From: Fusobacterium ulcerans ATCC 49185
GTDB taxonomy: Bacteria; Fusobacteriota; Fusobacteriia; Fusobacteriales; Fusobacteriaceae
Length of the DNA stretch: 64,000 bases
Assembly (NCBI RefSeq): GCF_900683735.1
Contig: NZ_LR215979.1
Location: 1,736,001 to 1,800,000, forward strand
Direction of reading: 5' to 3'
The translations under genes and the position numbers were made by a program. The notes beneath the pieces are model-generated. The model ran no database searches. It was not told the origin of the DNA and saw only the letters and a program-made list of their open reading frames with translations. The first letter of the stretch is position 1. Each line of letters starts with the position of its first letter. Shown here piece after piece: positions 25,396-34,268 of this stretch.

Positions 25396-25544
25396 ATGAG
25401 TTATAAAATAAAGAAAAAACTGTTATAACTACTGCTGGAGTACATGGAGCAAATAGAATTGGTGGAAATACTGTAACTGATATCATAGTTTATGGTAAAA
25501 CTACTATAGAAAATATTACTGATTTTGCTAAAAATTCTAAATAA
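25396..25544 (+). pseudogene. Remnant of a fumarate-reductase-like flavoprotein gene
   Basis: The segment 25428-25544 translates to ITTAGVHGANRIGGNTVTDI, then IVYGKTTIENITDFAKNSK and stop. This matches the C-terminus of the intact flavoprotein 1.9 kb downstream (ITGGVHGGNRIGGNAVTDIT...DFVKNSK). Just before it, AAGAAAAAACTGTTAT copies the start of that same gene. A paralogue has thus lost its middle (over 500 codons), leaving its first and last ends in different frames. It is followed by its own terminator. Non-functional. Confidence 0.85.
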
Positions 25545-25570
25545 TCTTAAATAACTAATATTAAACTTGA

Positions 25571-25600
25571 AAGTGACTTTTTTAGTTACTCTTTTTTTTC
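25571..25600 (+). terminator. Terminator of the decayed flavoprotein paralogue
   Basis: AGTGACT and AGTTACT pair with one G-U, followed by eight T's. Confidence 0.7.
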
Positions 25601-25635
25601 TTAAAAGCAAAGAATATATTTTTTAAAATAAATGT

Positions 25636-25665
25636 TTGACATTCTTTTTATATATAATATATAAT
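25636..25665 (+). promoter_or_regulatory. Sigma-70 promoter of the fumarate reductase gene
   Basis: TTGACA at 25636-25641 and TATAAT at 25660-25665, 18-base spacer. The predicted transcript starts about 60 bases before the ATG. Confidence 0.75.
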
Positions 25666-25678
25666 ATAATGGTAATGG

Positions 25679-25698
25679 TATGCATCATTTTATGCATA
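25679..25698. promoter_or_regulatory. Inverted repeat just downstream of the fumarate reductase promoter
   Basis: TATGCAT, a six-base spacer and ATGCATA. It sits a few bases past the predicted transcription start, a usual place for a repressor site; it could also be an early RNA hairpin. Confidence 0.5.
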
Positions 25699-25733
25699 AA
25701 AAATACACTATATATTCTAATAAGGGGTGAAAT

Positions 25734-27443
25734 ATGAGAAAAAAACTGTTATGCTTATTGTCTGCCTTAACTATCATGATCTCTTCTGTAGCTAGTGCAA
25801 AGACTATTGAAGGGGTTGGAGCAGGTTATAAGGGAGAAATTAAAGTTAATGTTACTTATGAGGGAAATGAGATTAAAGGGGTAGAAATACTTAAACATGA
25901 GGAAACTGCTTTCACTAAAAAAGCTATGGAGCAGGTTACTAAAGAAATCGTGGAAAATCAAAGTGTAGAAGTTGATAATGTAGCTGGAGCTACTTACACT
26001 TCTGAAGGAATAAAAGAAGCTGTTGGTGCTGCTGTAACTCAAGCTGGTATTAAATTAGTAAGCAAAGCGCCTGCTAAAAAAGCTGATGCAATTCTTACTG
26101 ATATCTCTACTGACATTGTTGTAGTTGGAGGAGGGGGAGCTGGACTTACTGCTGCTATTGCTGCAAAAGAAAAGGGAGCTAATGTTATCCTTCTTGAAAA
26201 AATGGCTATGTTAGGTGGAAATACTAACTATGCAACTGGTGGTATAAATGCTGCTAATACTTCTCTTCAAAAGAAATTAGGTATTGAAGATTCAGAAGAG
26301 CTTTTCTATAATGATACTATGAAAGGTGGAAAAAATAAAAACAATCCTGAGCTTCTTAAAAAAATGACTGAAGAATCTAAACATATTATTGACTGGCTTA
26401 TTTCAAAAGGAACTGATCTTACAGAAGTTTCTTTCTCTGGGGGTCAAAGTGTAAAAAGAATTCATAGACCTACTGGTGGAAAAGCTGTTGGTCCTGTTGT
26501 TGTAGCTGCTCTTAGCGATACTGCTGATAAATTAGGAATTGAAATCAGAACTGAAAGTGAAGTTACTAAATTAATAAAAACTGGTGACAAAGTTACTGGT
26601 GTAGAAGTTAAACACAAAGGACAAACTTACATTATTTCTGCTAAAGCTATAGTTATGGCTACTGGTGGATTTGGTGCTAACCCTGCTATGATAGAGGAAT
26701 ATAATCCTGCTCTTAAAGGATTTGGTTCTACTAACAGCCCTGCTATTACTGGTGAAGGTATCAAAATGGCTAAAGCTGTTGGTGCTGACCTTGTAGATAT
26801 GCCTGAAATTCAAACTCACCCTACAGTAGTTCATAACAATACTGCTATGATTACTGAAAGTGTAAGAGGAGAAGGGGCTATCTTAATCAACAGAGATGGT
26901 AAAAGATTTATCAATGAACTTGAAACTAGAGATGTTGTTTCTAAAGCTGAACTTGCTCAAAAAGGTGCAAGTGCTTTCCTTGTATTTGATCAAGGTACAA
27001 GAGAAAATCTTTCTGCTATAAATGGATATGTTAAACAAGGATTTGCAGTTGAAGCTTCTACTTTAGAAGAATTAGCTGGAAAAGTAGGAATAGAACCTAA
27101 AACTTTTGTTGAAACTATTACAACTTATAATGGATATGTAAAAGCTGGTGAAGATAAAGATTTTGGTAAGAAAGGACTTCCTAGAGAATTAGTAAAAGCT
27201 CCATTCTATGCTATTGAAGTATCTCCTGCTATTCATCATACTATGGGAGGAGTTCGTATCAATACTGATACTCAAGTTCTTACTCCTGAAGGAAAAGTTA
27301 TTCCTGGACTGTATGCTGCTGGTGAAATCACTGGTGGAGTACATGGAGGTAACAGAATTGGTGGGAATGCTGTAACTGATATTACTGTTTTTGGTAAAAT
27401 AGCTGGAGAAAATGCAGCTGATTTTGTTAAAAATTCTAAATAA
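25734..27443 (+). CDS. Exported flavin fumarate reductase-type protein (FMN-binding domain plus FAD flavoprotein)
   Basis: 569 residues. Sec signal peptide to about residue 22 (SSVASA|K), so it acts outside the inner membrane. Residues 25-105 are an FMN-bind domain with DNVAGATYTS at 81-90, the ApbE flavinylation motif; Thr89 is the likely FMN-ester site. From 125 on is a flavocytochrome-c/fumarate-reductase flavoprotein: VVVGGGGAGLTA, LEKMAMLGGNTNYATGG, THPTVV, RDGKRFINE, and GGVHGGNRIGGNAVTD near the end. No heme domain. Family members reduce fumarate, urocanate or similar 2-enoates; the substrate here is not determined. Electrons must come from another carrier. Confidence 0.9.
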   Translation: MRKKLLCLLSALTIMISSVASAKTIEGVGAGYKGEIKVNVTYEGNEIKGVEILKHEETAFTKKAMEQVTKEIVENQSVEVDNVAGATYTSEGIKEAVGAAVTQAGIKLVSKAPAKKADAILTDISTDIVVVGGGGAGLTAAIAAKEKGANVILLEKMAMLGGNTNYATGGINAANTSLQKKLGIEDSEELFYNDTMKGGKNKNNPELLKKMTEESKHIIDWLISKGTDLTEVSFSGGQSVKRIHRPTGGKAVGPVVVAALSDTADKLGIEIRTESEVTKLIKTGDKVTGVEVKHKGQTYIISAKAIVMATGGFGANPAMIEEYNPALKGFGSTNSPAITGEGIKMAKAVGADLVDMPEIQTHPTVVHNNTAMITESVRGEGAILINRDGKRFINELETRDVVSKAELAQKGASAFLVFDQGTRENLSAINGYVKQGFAVEASTLEELAGKVGIEPKTFVETITTYNGYVKAGEDKDFGKKGLPRELVKAPFYAIEVSPAIHHTMGGVRINTDTQVLTPEGKVIPGLYAAGEITGGVHGGNRIGGNAVTDITVFGKIAGENAADFVKNSK

Positions 27444-27465
27444 TAAATTTTTATAAATATAAGAA

Positions 27466-27502
27466 AAGGGCATCTTCATAATTGAAGATACCCTTTATTT
27501 TT
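27466..27502. terminator. Bidirectional terminator between the fumarate reductase gene and clpB
   Basis: AAGGGCATCTTC pairs with GAAGATACCCTT with one mismatch; T-rich on the plus side and A-rich on the other. The genes are convergent. Confidence 0.87.
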
Positions 27503-27504
27503 TA

Positions 27505-30081
27505 TTATTTCTCTCTTACTTTAAATTCTATCTGTCCATTTACAAGTTCTACATCTACTCTATCTCTTTCTTTAATCCTATTAGAAAGTATCATCTTAGC
27601 AAGTGATGTTTCAAGTTGTTTTTGAATATACCTTCTAAGTGGTCTAGCACCATATTGAGGATCATATGCATTAGTTGCCAAATATTCAACAACTGGTTCT
27701 GTAAAATACAACTCAATATATCTATCTTTTACTTTTTCTTGTACAGATTCTAGTGATAATCTTACAATATCTTTTATAGAAGCTAAATCTAAAGCTTTAA
27801 ATATAATAATTTCATCTACCCTGTTTAAGAACTCAGGTCTGAAATTAGCTTTTAATTGATCAAGTACTCTTTCTTTTGTTTCTTCTTTTAAATTAATATC
27901 TTCAAGTATTAAATGACTTCCTATATTAGATGTCATAATTATCAATGTATTTTTAAAGTCTATCATTCTACCTTGTCCATCTGTGAGTCTACCATCATCA
28001 AGCACTTGAAGAAGGATATTAAATACATCTGGGTGAGCTTTTTCTATTTCATCAAACAGTATTACTGAATAAGGTTTTGTTCTTACAGCTTCTGTCAGCT
28101 GTCCTCCCTCTTCATAACCTACATATCCTGGAGGTGCTCCTATCAATCTAGTAGTAGAGAATTTATCCATATATTCACTCATATCTATTCTTATGACATT
28201 ATCTTCATTATCAAACAAATTATAAGCTAGAGATTTTGCAAGATAAGTTTTCCCTACTCCTGTTGGTCCTAGGAATATAAATGATCCCATAGGTCTGTTT
28301 TTATCTTTTAATCCAGCTCTTGATCTAATCATAGTATCTGCTACTGCTCTTACAGCTTCATCTTGACCTTTTACTCTATTTTTCAAAGTATTTTCAAGAT
28401 TAAGTATTTTTTCTTTTTCAGTTTCAGCTAATTTAGATACTGGAATTCCTGTCCATTTAGAAACAATATCTGCTATCTCATCAGCATTGACCTCTTGTTT
28501 TAATAGTCCACTGTTTCCATAAGTTTCATCCAATTTTTCCTGTTGTTCCTGTATTTCTTTTTCAATCCCAGCTAATTTTCCATATTTTAATTCTGATAAT
28601 CTGCTTAAATCATAATTTCTTTCTGCTTGTTCCATTTCAAGTTTAACTTTTTCAGCTTCTTCTTTAAGTTGTTTTACTTTTGTTATATCTCTTTTTTCCA
28701 ATTCCCATTGTGATTTCAACAAAGATTTTTTAGCATTCATTTCTGCAAGTTCTTTTTCAAGTATTTCCAATCTGTCTTTTGAACCTTGATCTGTTTCTTT
28801 TTTCAAAGCTTCTCTTTCTATTTCCAGTTGCATACTTTTTCTAGTTAACTCATCAAGCTCTGCTGGCATTGAATCTATCTCTGTTCTTATCATAGCTGCT
28901 GCCTCGTCTATAAGGTCAATAGCTTTATCTGGAAGCTGTCTGTCTGCTATATATCTATTACTCAAAGTTGCTGCTGAAACTATTGCTGAGTCAGATATTC
29001 TTACTCCATGGTACATTTCAAATTTTTCTTTAAGTCCTCTTAGGATAGATATAGTATCTTCAACAGTAGGTTCATCAACCATTACTATCTGAAATCTTCT
29101 TTCAAGAGCAGCATCTTTTTCAATATATTTTCTGTATTCATCTATAGTAGTAGCTCCAATTACCCTTACTTCACCTCTAGCAAGCATAGGTTTTAAAATA
29201 TTTCCTGCATCCATTGCTCCATCAGTTTTACCTGCACCAACTATAGTATGTATCTCATCTATAAATAATATTATATTTCCATTTGAACCTTCTACTTCTT
29301 TTAGCACACCTTTAAGTCTTTCTTCAAATTCTCCTCTAAATTTTGCTCCAGCTATCAATGCTCCCATATCTAATGAATAAAGTTTTTTACCTTTCAATGA
29401 TTCTGGAACATCACCATTAAGTATTCTTTGAGCAAGTCCTTCAGCTATAGCAGTTTTCCCTACTCCAGGTTCTCCTATTAATATAGGATTATTTTTAGTT
29501 CTTCTTGATATTATCTGTATAGTTCTTCTTATTTCACTATCTCTTCCTATAATAGGATCTATTTTCCCTTGTCTTGCTAACTCAACAAGATCTCTTGCAT
29601 ATTTTTCAAGAACTTCATATGTTGCTTCTGGATTTTGAGAATCTACTTTCTGATTTCCTCTTACCTCTTTCACTGCTGCTTCATATTTTTTTTCATCTAT
29701 TCCTAATTTTTTCAATAGAGGCATCTCTTTTATTAGTGCCCAAAAGATATGTTCTACACTGACATAAGAATCTCCCATCTTTTCCATAATATTTTCTGCT
29801 TCTATTAAAATCCTATGAGTAGATTGATCTAAAGTGACATCTCCTAAACTGCTTCCTTCTATTCTAGGAAATTTATTCACTTCATTTTCTATCTGCCCTA
29901 TAATGTAGTTGAGATTTAATTCAAGCTTTTCCATAATTCTTGGAATAAGTCCTTCTGTATTTTTTAAAAGTGCCAATGCCAAAAATTCAGGTTTTATAGT
30001 TTGTTGTTTAGCTCTCATAGTTAATGCTTGAGCCTCGTTTAAAGCAAGTAATGAATTCTCAGTAAATTTGTTTGGATTCAT
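27505..30081 (-). CDS. clpB: ClpB disaggregase (Hsp104 family)
   Basis: 858 residues from the ATG at 30081 ([17 protein letters not shown]), eight bases after AAGGAGG; a TTG seven codons upstream is inside that site. Domains in order: Clp N-domain repeats (1-145), AAA1 with GEPGVGKT near 200, a long coiled-coil M-domain near 400-525 that distinguishes ClpB from ClpA/C, AAA2 with GPTGVGKT near 600, and the D2-small domain. With DnaK it rescues aggregated proteins in the cytoplasm. I found no CIRCE element upstream. Confidence 0.96.
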   Translation of the reverse strand: MNPNKFTENSLLALNEAQALTMRAKQQTIKPEFLALALLKNTEGLIPRIMEKLELNLNYIIGQIENEVNKFPRIEGSSLGDVTLDQSTHRILIEAENIMEKMGDSYVSVEHIFWALIKEMPLLKKLGIDEKKYEAAVKEVRGNQKVDSQNPEATYEVLEKYARDLVELARQGKIDPIIGRDSEIRRTIQIISRRTKNNPILIGEPGVGKTAIAEGLAQRILNGDVPESLKGKKLYSLDMGALIAGAKFRGEFEERLKGVLKEVEGSNGNIILFIDEIHTIVGAGKTDGAMDAGNILKPMLARGEVRVIGATTIDEYRKYIEKDAALERRFQIVMVDEPTVEDTISILRGLKEKFEMYHGVRISDSAIVSAATLSNRYIADRQLPDKAIDLIDEAAAMIRTEIDSMPAELDELTRKSMQLEIEREALKKETDQGSKDRLEILEKELAEMNAKKSLLKSQWELEKRDITKVKQLKEEAEKVKLEMEQAERNYDLSRLSELKYGKLAGIEKEIQEQQEKLDETYGNSGLLKQEVNADEIADIVSKWTGIPVSKLAETEKEKILNLENTLKNRVKGQDEAVRAVADTMIRSRAGLKDKNRPMGSFIFLGPTGVGKTYLAKSLAYNLFDNEDNVIRIDMSEYMDKFSTTRLIGAPPGYVGYEEGGQLTEAVRTKPYSVILFDEIEKAHPDVFNILLQVLDDGRLTDGQGRMIDFKNTLIIMTSNIGSHLILEDINLKEETKERVLDQLKANFRPEFLNRVDEIIIFKALDLASIKDIVRLSLESVQEKVKDRYIELYFTEPVVEYLATNAYDPQYGARPLRRYIQKQLETSLAKMILSNRIKERDRVDVELVNGQIEFKVREK

Positions 30082-30463
30082 ATAACCAACCTCCTTTATC
30101 AATATCTATATTAAAATTAATTTATTACAATATCTATTCCTCGTATTTTGATTATAGAACACTTTTTTAATTTTGTCAACCATTTTAAGACAAAAAATTT
30201 TCTTATTCTTTTTTTATTACATTTATTTCATATTTTATTACTCAGTTTAAAAATAAATTTTCTTTCATATTTATATTATACTCTTTTCAAATATTTTTCC
30301 TCTTTATTTATCTTTTTATTATATCACATTGTAGTTTAGAAACATTACTGTTTATGGTTCAAAATTTCTCAAATAATAATTTGATTTATTTGGAAAAGTG
30401 TGAAATAATATCTTATATACATTGTTTATAATTTCTAAATCTTAAAAAAATAGGGAGGAAAAT
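30082..30463. other. Intergenic region between divergent clpB and the PTS IIA gene
   Basis: About 380 bp of very AT-rich DNA holding both promoters. A 63-codon plus-strand frame at 30148-30339 lacks a ribosome site and is low-complexity Phe/Leu/Ile, so it is not called. No operator or riboswitch could be recognised. Confidence 0.5.
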
Positions 30464-30961
30464 ATGGGATTATTTGACATGTTTAAGAAAAAGAAAGAAG
30501 AGGAATGGTTTGATATATATTCTCCACTTAATGGAAAAGTTATAGATTTATCAGAAGTTCCTGATGAAGCTTTTGCTCAAAAAATGGTAGGAGACGGATG
30601 TGCTATTGATCCTGCTGAAGGGGTAGTGTGTGCTCCAGTAGATGGTGAAATAGATATCTTTGAAACCAACCATGCTGTAAGTTTTGAAACTCCTAATGGA
30701 CTTGAAATGATAGTTCACTTTGGAATAGACACTGTTACTCTAAAAGGTGAAGGATTCAAAAGAGTAGCTGCTGGAAGTCAAGTGAAAGTTGGAGATAAAT
30801 TAGTTGAATATGATCTTGAATTTATAAAAAGCAAAGTACCTTCAGTAAAAACTCCTGTTATTATCAATAACATGGATATGATAGAAAAAATTGATGTTGT
30901 AGCAAAAGGTAAAGATGTGAAAGTTGGAGATCTTTTGATGAGAGTACAATTAAAAAAATAA
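30464..30961 (+). CDS. PTS glucose-type EIIA protein
   Basis: 165 residues, a free-standing EIIA of the glucose family. The two active-site histidines are seen: the phosphorylated one in IVHFGIDT (His85) and the helper in ETNHAVSFET (His70). The N-terminal lysine-rich start (MGLFDMFKKKKEEE) precedes the barrel. It passes phosphate from HPr to a sugar permease and may also regulate other transporters. No EIIBC is adjacent. Ribosome site GGGAGG. Confidence 0.92.
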   Translation: MGLFDMFKKKKEEEWFDIYSPLNGKVIDLSEVPDEAFAQKMVGDGCAIDPAEGVVCAPVDGEIDIFETNHAVSFETPNGLEMIVHFGIDTVTLKGEGFKRVAAGSQVKVGDKLVEYDLEFIKSKVPSVKTPVIINNMDMIEKIDVVAKGKDVKVGDLLMRVQLKK

Positions 30962-30974
30962 TTAATTAACTATT

Positions 30975-31003
30975 GACCACCATTATAAAATGGTGGTTTT
31001 TTA
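30975..31003 (+). terminator. Terminator after the PTS EIIA gene
   Basis: CCACCAT and ATGGTGG stem followed by TTTTTT. Confidence 0.92.
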
Positions 31004-31053
31004 TTATATAAAAAACTCTCTCCTTTTTTCAAAGAAGAGAGTCATCAATATTT

Positions 31054-32283
31054 TTAAAATATTTCAAATTTTTTCAAAACTTCACTAGGCATATTTTTTT
31101 GATAATATTCTAATATTTTTATGGCTGGCTTATAATCTTTTTTCAATTCTAATAAATTTATATATTCATTTTCTATACTTTGTACAGAATAGAAATCACT
31201 TTTTTCAAACATTTTGAATAATTCAGTTATTATTTCCATTCTTTCTTCTATTTCACAGCCAGAATTTTTTCCTACCATTAATGCTTCCATGTAGAAAGAT
31301 CTGCTATCTTTTGTTTTACCTAATTCTTTTGCTCCTTTTGCTAATAAAACAAGTACATCAAAATTAATACATTCTTCTTTTATTCCATTTATTTCATAAT
31401 TATCCTTACATTTTTCATAGAATTTTTTTAAAAATGCTTTATCTTTTATAATTATTCCTATTTCAATAAGTTTACTGTATGCTTCTGCTTTTTCTTCAGA
31501 ACTTCTTCCTTTAGCTAAAGATACATATTCTCTAGATGATTCTTCATATTCACCCATGTTTCTATAAGCTCTTGCTATCATTTTTCTTACTTCAAATAAG
31601 AAATCTTCATTCTTACATTTTTTAAACAAAAATTTTAGTATATTTAAAGCTTCTGTATATCCTTCAGTTTCAACTAAAGCTTCAGCATATTTATATTGAA
31701 GCATTTCATATTCTTTGCTCCATTTTTCCTTTGAAAGTCTGTCTTCAAATTTTCTATAAGTAAATACACTATTTTTATAATCTCCTAATATTTTATTAAG
31801 CTTCATGATTTCTAATAATTTCTCTTTAAGATCAACTATTTTTCTAATACCATGAAGAGATTTAAGAATATAGTCTCTTGCATCTAGATAATTTTCTTCA
31901 TTTTCAAATCTTGCAAAAAGTTTCATGCAATATTCACTTCTATCATTATCATTTAATTCAAATAAAGCTTCTTCTATTTCCCAGATATTTTCTTTAAGAT
32001 CTGAAGTTGTATCTTTAGTTATATTTTCTAAGTATTCCAAAGCTTGCTCTTCTTTTGTTTTCATAAGGTCACTTAGTTTGATAGAATCTTTTATTCCTCT
32101 CTCACCTAATATTTTAGTAAAGTTTTTACAAAGTAATTTAGCTGTTTTTTCTGTCAGTGATCTTTTACCTATTTCAATCATACCTAAAAAAACTCTGGTA
32201 ATATCATCCCCCACTAATTCTCCCTGAGTTATTTTATGCTTTTTTCTAAAGGCTAACAATTTTTCTTCTGGTGACAAAAACAT
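31054..32283 (-). CDS. HTH (XRE-type) protein with TPR repeats, putative regulator
   Basis: 409 residues. Residues 8-70 look like a helix-turn-helix of the XRE type (LLAFRKKHKITQGELVGDDI, then FLGMIEIGKRSLTEKTAKLL). The rest is about seven helical hairpin repeats with TPR character (YTEALNILKFLFKKCKNEDF, ARAYRNMGEYEESSREYVSL, AKELGKTKDSRSFYMEALMV). This architecture resembles RRNPP-type peptide-sensing regulators and many fusobacterial HTH-TPR proteins. No target or partner is evident. Ribosome site GGGGGAAAAGGA. Confidence 0.75.
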   Translation of the reverse strand: MFLSPEEKLLAFRKKHKITQGELVGDDITRVFLGMIEIGKRSLTEKTAKLLCKNFTKILGERGIKDSIKLSDLMKTKEEQALEYLENITKDTTSDLKENIWEIEEALFELNDNDRSEYCMKLFARFENEENYLDARDYILKSLHGIRKIVDLKEKLLEIMKLNKILGDYKNSVFTYRKFEDRLSKEKWSKEYEMLQYKYAEALVETEGYTEALNILKFLFKKCKNEDFLFEVRKMIARAYRNMGEYEESSREYVSLAKGRSSEEKAEAYSKLIEIGIIIKDKAFLKKFYEKCKDNYEINGIKEECINFDVLVLLAKGAKELGKTKDSRSFYMEALMVGKNSGCEIEERMEIITELFKMFEKSDFYSVQSIENEYINLLELKKDYKPAIKILEYYQKNMPSEVLKKFEIF

Positions 32284-32645
32284 TTCCTTTTCCCCCTTTT
32301 GTCTGTTATTGGTTATAAAAATTTCTCTATCAAAAAACCAACTTTATTCCTGGCTTTTTAATCTCATACGACTTTATCGTATTATACTACAAATTTTCTT
32401 ATTTGTGTATTGAAAATTTCAATTTTTTAAAATTTTTTTTAAGTATCCCCAATAATAACTTCAACAAAAGATATTTAAGTAATTAAAAAGAGTATTTAAT
32501 TAATTCATAATGATATATTTTAAATTATTTTATCTAATTTTTCCTTATTTATATGCCTTTCACTTTATTTTTAAGATTCAATCTTTTTTTTATTAATCTT
32601 CAAGATGAAAATCGCACTCTCTTTCGTAAACATCATTCAGTAATT
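32284..32645. other. Gene-free region
   Basis: About 360 bp of AT-rich DNA between two minus-strand genes. It should hold the promoter of the HTH-TPR gene. No hairpin, RNA or credible frame was recognised; a 28-codon plus-strand frame at 32510 has no ribosome site. Confidence 0.5.
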
Positions 32646-33251
32646 TTACAGTTCTATTCCTTTATTTTTTAAGAGACTCTCTAACATTTCTGGTAAATCA
32701 AGGTGAATTCCATCTATTCCTATTTTTTCTGCTCCTTCTACATTAACTTTAGTATCATCTATAAATAATGTTTCTTCAGGAGTAAGTCCATATTTAGCTA
32801 GAAGCAATTCATATATTCTTGGGTTTGGTTTTAGAAGATGACAGTAACAAGATATAACTCCCCCATCAAACTCATTAAAAAACTTCCAATCATTTTGTAC
32901 CTGTTCAAATGCTGGTCTATGAAAATTTGAAAGAACAAACAAATTATATCCTTTTTCTTTTAATTTTTTTAACACCTGAATATTTTCTTCTATTGGCATT
33001 AGACATTCCATTATATTATTTTTAAAAAGCTTCTCTAGATTCTCCCTTTCTTCTGGAATTATTTCAGCAAATTTTTCTATTGCATTCTCATATGATAAAG
33101 TTCCTTTGTCTAACTCCAGCCATTCCTTGCTTTTGAAAACAATTTCTATAAACTTTTCCTGTCTCTCTTTTTTTACATTGTTTTCTAAAAAATTCTCAGG
33201 AGTGTATTTGATAAGCACATTTCCTAAATCAAATATAATATTTTTTATCAT
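32646..33251 (-). CDS. HAD-superfamily hydrolase (subfamily IA)
   Basis: 201 residues. HAD motif I is IIFDLGNVLIKY (Asp8), motif II VLSNFHRP near 105, motif III in LLKPNPRIYELLL, and motif IV FIDDTKVNV near 170. The N-terminal cap helices and D-L-G-N-V variant resemble the YihX-like alpha-D-glucose-1-phosphate phosphatase group. The substrate is a small phosphate ester, otherwise unknown. Divergent from the Cof-type HAD gene. Confidence 0.85.
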   Translation of the reverse strand: MIKNIIFDLGNVLIKYTPENFLENNVKKERQEKFIEIVFKSKEWLELDKGTLSYENAIEKFAEIIPEERENLEKLFKNNIMECLMPIEENIQVLKKLKEKGYNLFVLSNFHRPAFEQVQNDWKFFNEFDGGVISCYCHLLKPNPRIYELLLAKYGLTPEETLFIDDTKVNVEGAEKIGIDGIHLDLPEMLESLLKNKGIEL

Positions 33252-33350
33252 TTCATACCTCTTTTTTATAAAATTTGATATTTTCCTTAATCTGTATTAT
33301 AATCTATGCATACTAGTTTAGCAATATTTTTATTCAATTGAGGTGATAAA

Positions 33351-34145
33351 ATGAAGATAAAAGCAGTTGCTCTGGACTTAGACGGAACACTCTTAACAAC
33401 TGACAAAAAAATTTCAGATATTAATAGGGATGTTCTTAAAGAATTGGAACAGCAAGGTGTAAAAATATTTATAGTTACAGGAAGAACTTACAATGCTGCT
33501 AAGCCTTATGCAGAATATCTGGGTCTTGGTGGTGTTGTGATATCATATAATGGAGCTAAGGTCGTTGAATATAAAAGTGATAGAGTTGTATTTGAACTGC
33601 CTTTGCAGGAAGAATATGTAAAAGAGGTTATAAGAATCGCTAGAAGAATGGGAGTTCCTCTTAACCTTTATCAGGACAATAAATGGTATGTAGAGGATTC
33701 AAGCAGAAAAGAAGTTCTTGAATATGCTAAAGAAAGAGATCTTATCCCTATTGAAAAAGATTTCTACAGCTTTGATAACTATGAAATGACTAAAACTGTG
33801 TTCATGGGTGCACCTGATATTCTTGATGAAGTAAATAGAGAAGTAGAAAAAATATTAGGTAATAAAGTGTACAAAGCTAAATCTATGGATACCCTATATG
33901 AAGTATTAAACAGAGAGGTAAATAAAGGTCTTGTACTGGAAAGAACTCTCAGAACTTATGGTATTACTCCTGAAGAATGTGCAGCTTTTGGTGATGCTGT
34001 AAACGACATAGAAATGCTTACTTCTGTAAAATATGGAGTAGCTATGGGAAATGCTCCTCATGAAGTAAAATCAAGGGTTAATTATATCACTGATACTAAT
34101 GATAATAATGGTGTAGCCAAATTTTTAAAGAAATTTTTCTTTTGA
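33351..34145 (+). CDS. Cof-type HAD-IIB phosphatase
   Basis: 264 residues. Motif I ALDLDGTLLT (Asp9 and Asp11), motif II IFIVTGRTYN, a C2 cap domain in the middle, the lysine motif NKGLVLERTL, and motif IV AFGDAVNDIEML near 215. These enzymes dephosphorylate sugar phosphates and cofactors. Ribosome site GAGGTG. The guaA promoter overlaps its stop codon. Confidence 0.9.
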   Translation: MKIKAVALDLDGTLLTTDKKISDINRDVLKELEQQGVKIFIVTGRTYNAAKPYAEYLGLGGVVISYNGAKVVEYKSDRVVFELPLQEEYVKEVIRIARRMGVPLNLYQDNKWYVEDSSRKEVLEYAKERDLIPIEKDFYSFDNYEMTKTVFMGAPDILDEVNREVEKILGNKVYKAKSMDTLYEVLNREVNKGLVLERTLRTYGITPEECAAFGDAVNDIEMLTSVKYGVAMGNAPHEVKSRVNYITDTNDNNGVAKFLKKFFF

Positions 34146-34170
34146 CACCATTTAGATTTTATGATAGAAT
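34142..34170 (+). promoter_or_regulatory. Promoter of guaA
   Basis: TTGACA (34142-34147), 17-base spacer, TAGAAT (34165-34170). It overlaps the stop codon of the HAD gene and would give a leader of about 90 bases. Confidence 0.7.
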
Positions 34171-34183
34171 TCTATAATCAAAT

Positions 34184-34254
34184 AAATATCATATAAAGGT
34201 TGATATTTGTTTTCAAGTTGTTTAACAAGGAGCATTTCGCTCCTTTTATTTTAA
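34184..34254 (+). promoter_or_regulatory. Structured guaA leader with terminator-like hairpin (possible attenuator)
   Basis: An eight-pair stem AAATATCA/TGATATTT (34184-34208) is followed by AAGGAGC, ATTTC loop, GCTCCTT (34227-34245) and TTTTATTTT. The second hairpin has the form of an intrinsic terminator, yet lies after the guaA promoter and just before its ribosome site. It may attenuate guaA or merely end the upstream gene's transcripts. The purine riboswitch core is not present. Confidence 0.6.
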
Positions 34255-34268
34255 ATTTGGAGGTTTTT

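Noticed and set aside
30082-30170. CIRCE operator upstream of clpB
   Set aside because: The TTAGCACTC-N9-GAGTGCTAA pattern is not present on either strand.
30148-30339. 63-codon plus-strand frame upstream of the PTS EIIA gene
   Set aside because: Low-complexity Phe/Leu/Ile product in AT-rich DNA, non-ATG start and no ribosome site.
32510-32596. 28-codon plus-strand frame near the HTH-TPR gene, considered as a signalling peptide
   Set aside because: No ribosome site, and its hydrophobic composition is what random AT-rich DNA gives.
34171-34268. Purine or preQ1 riboswitch in the guaA leader
   Set aside because: The leader is too short for a purine aptamer and the conserved core bases of either class are not seen; only generic hairpins remain.
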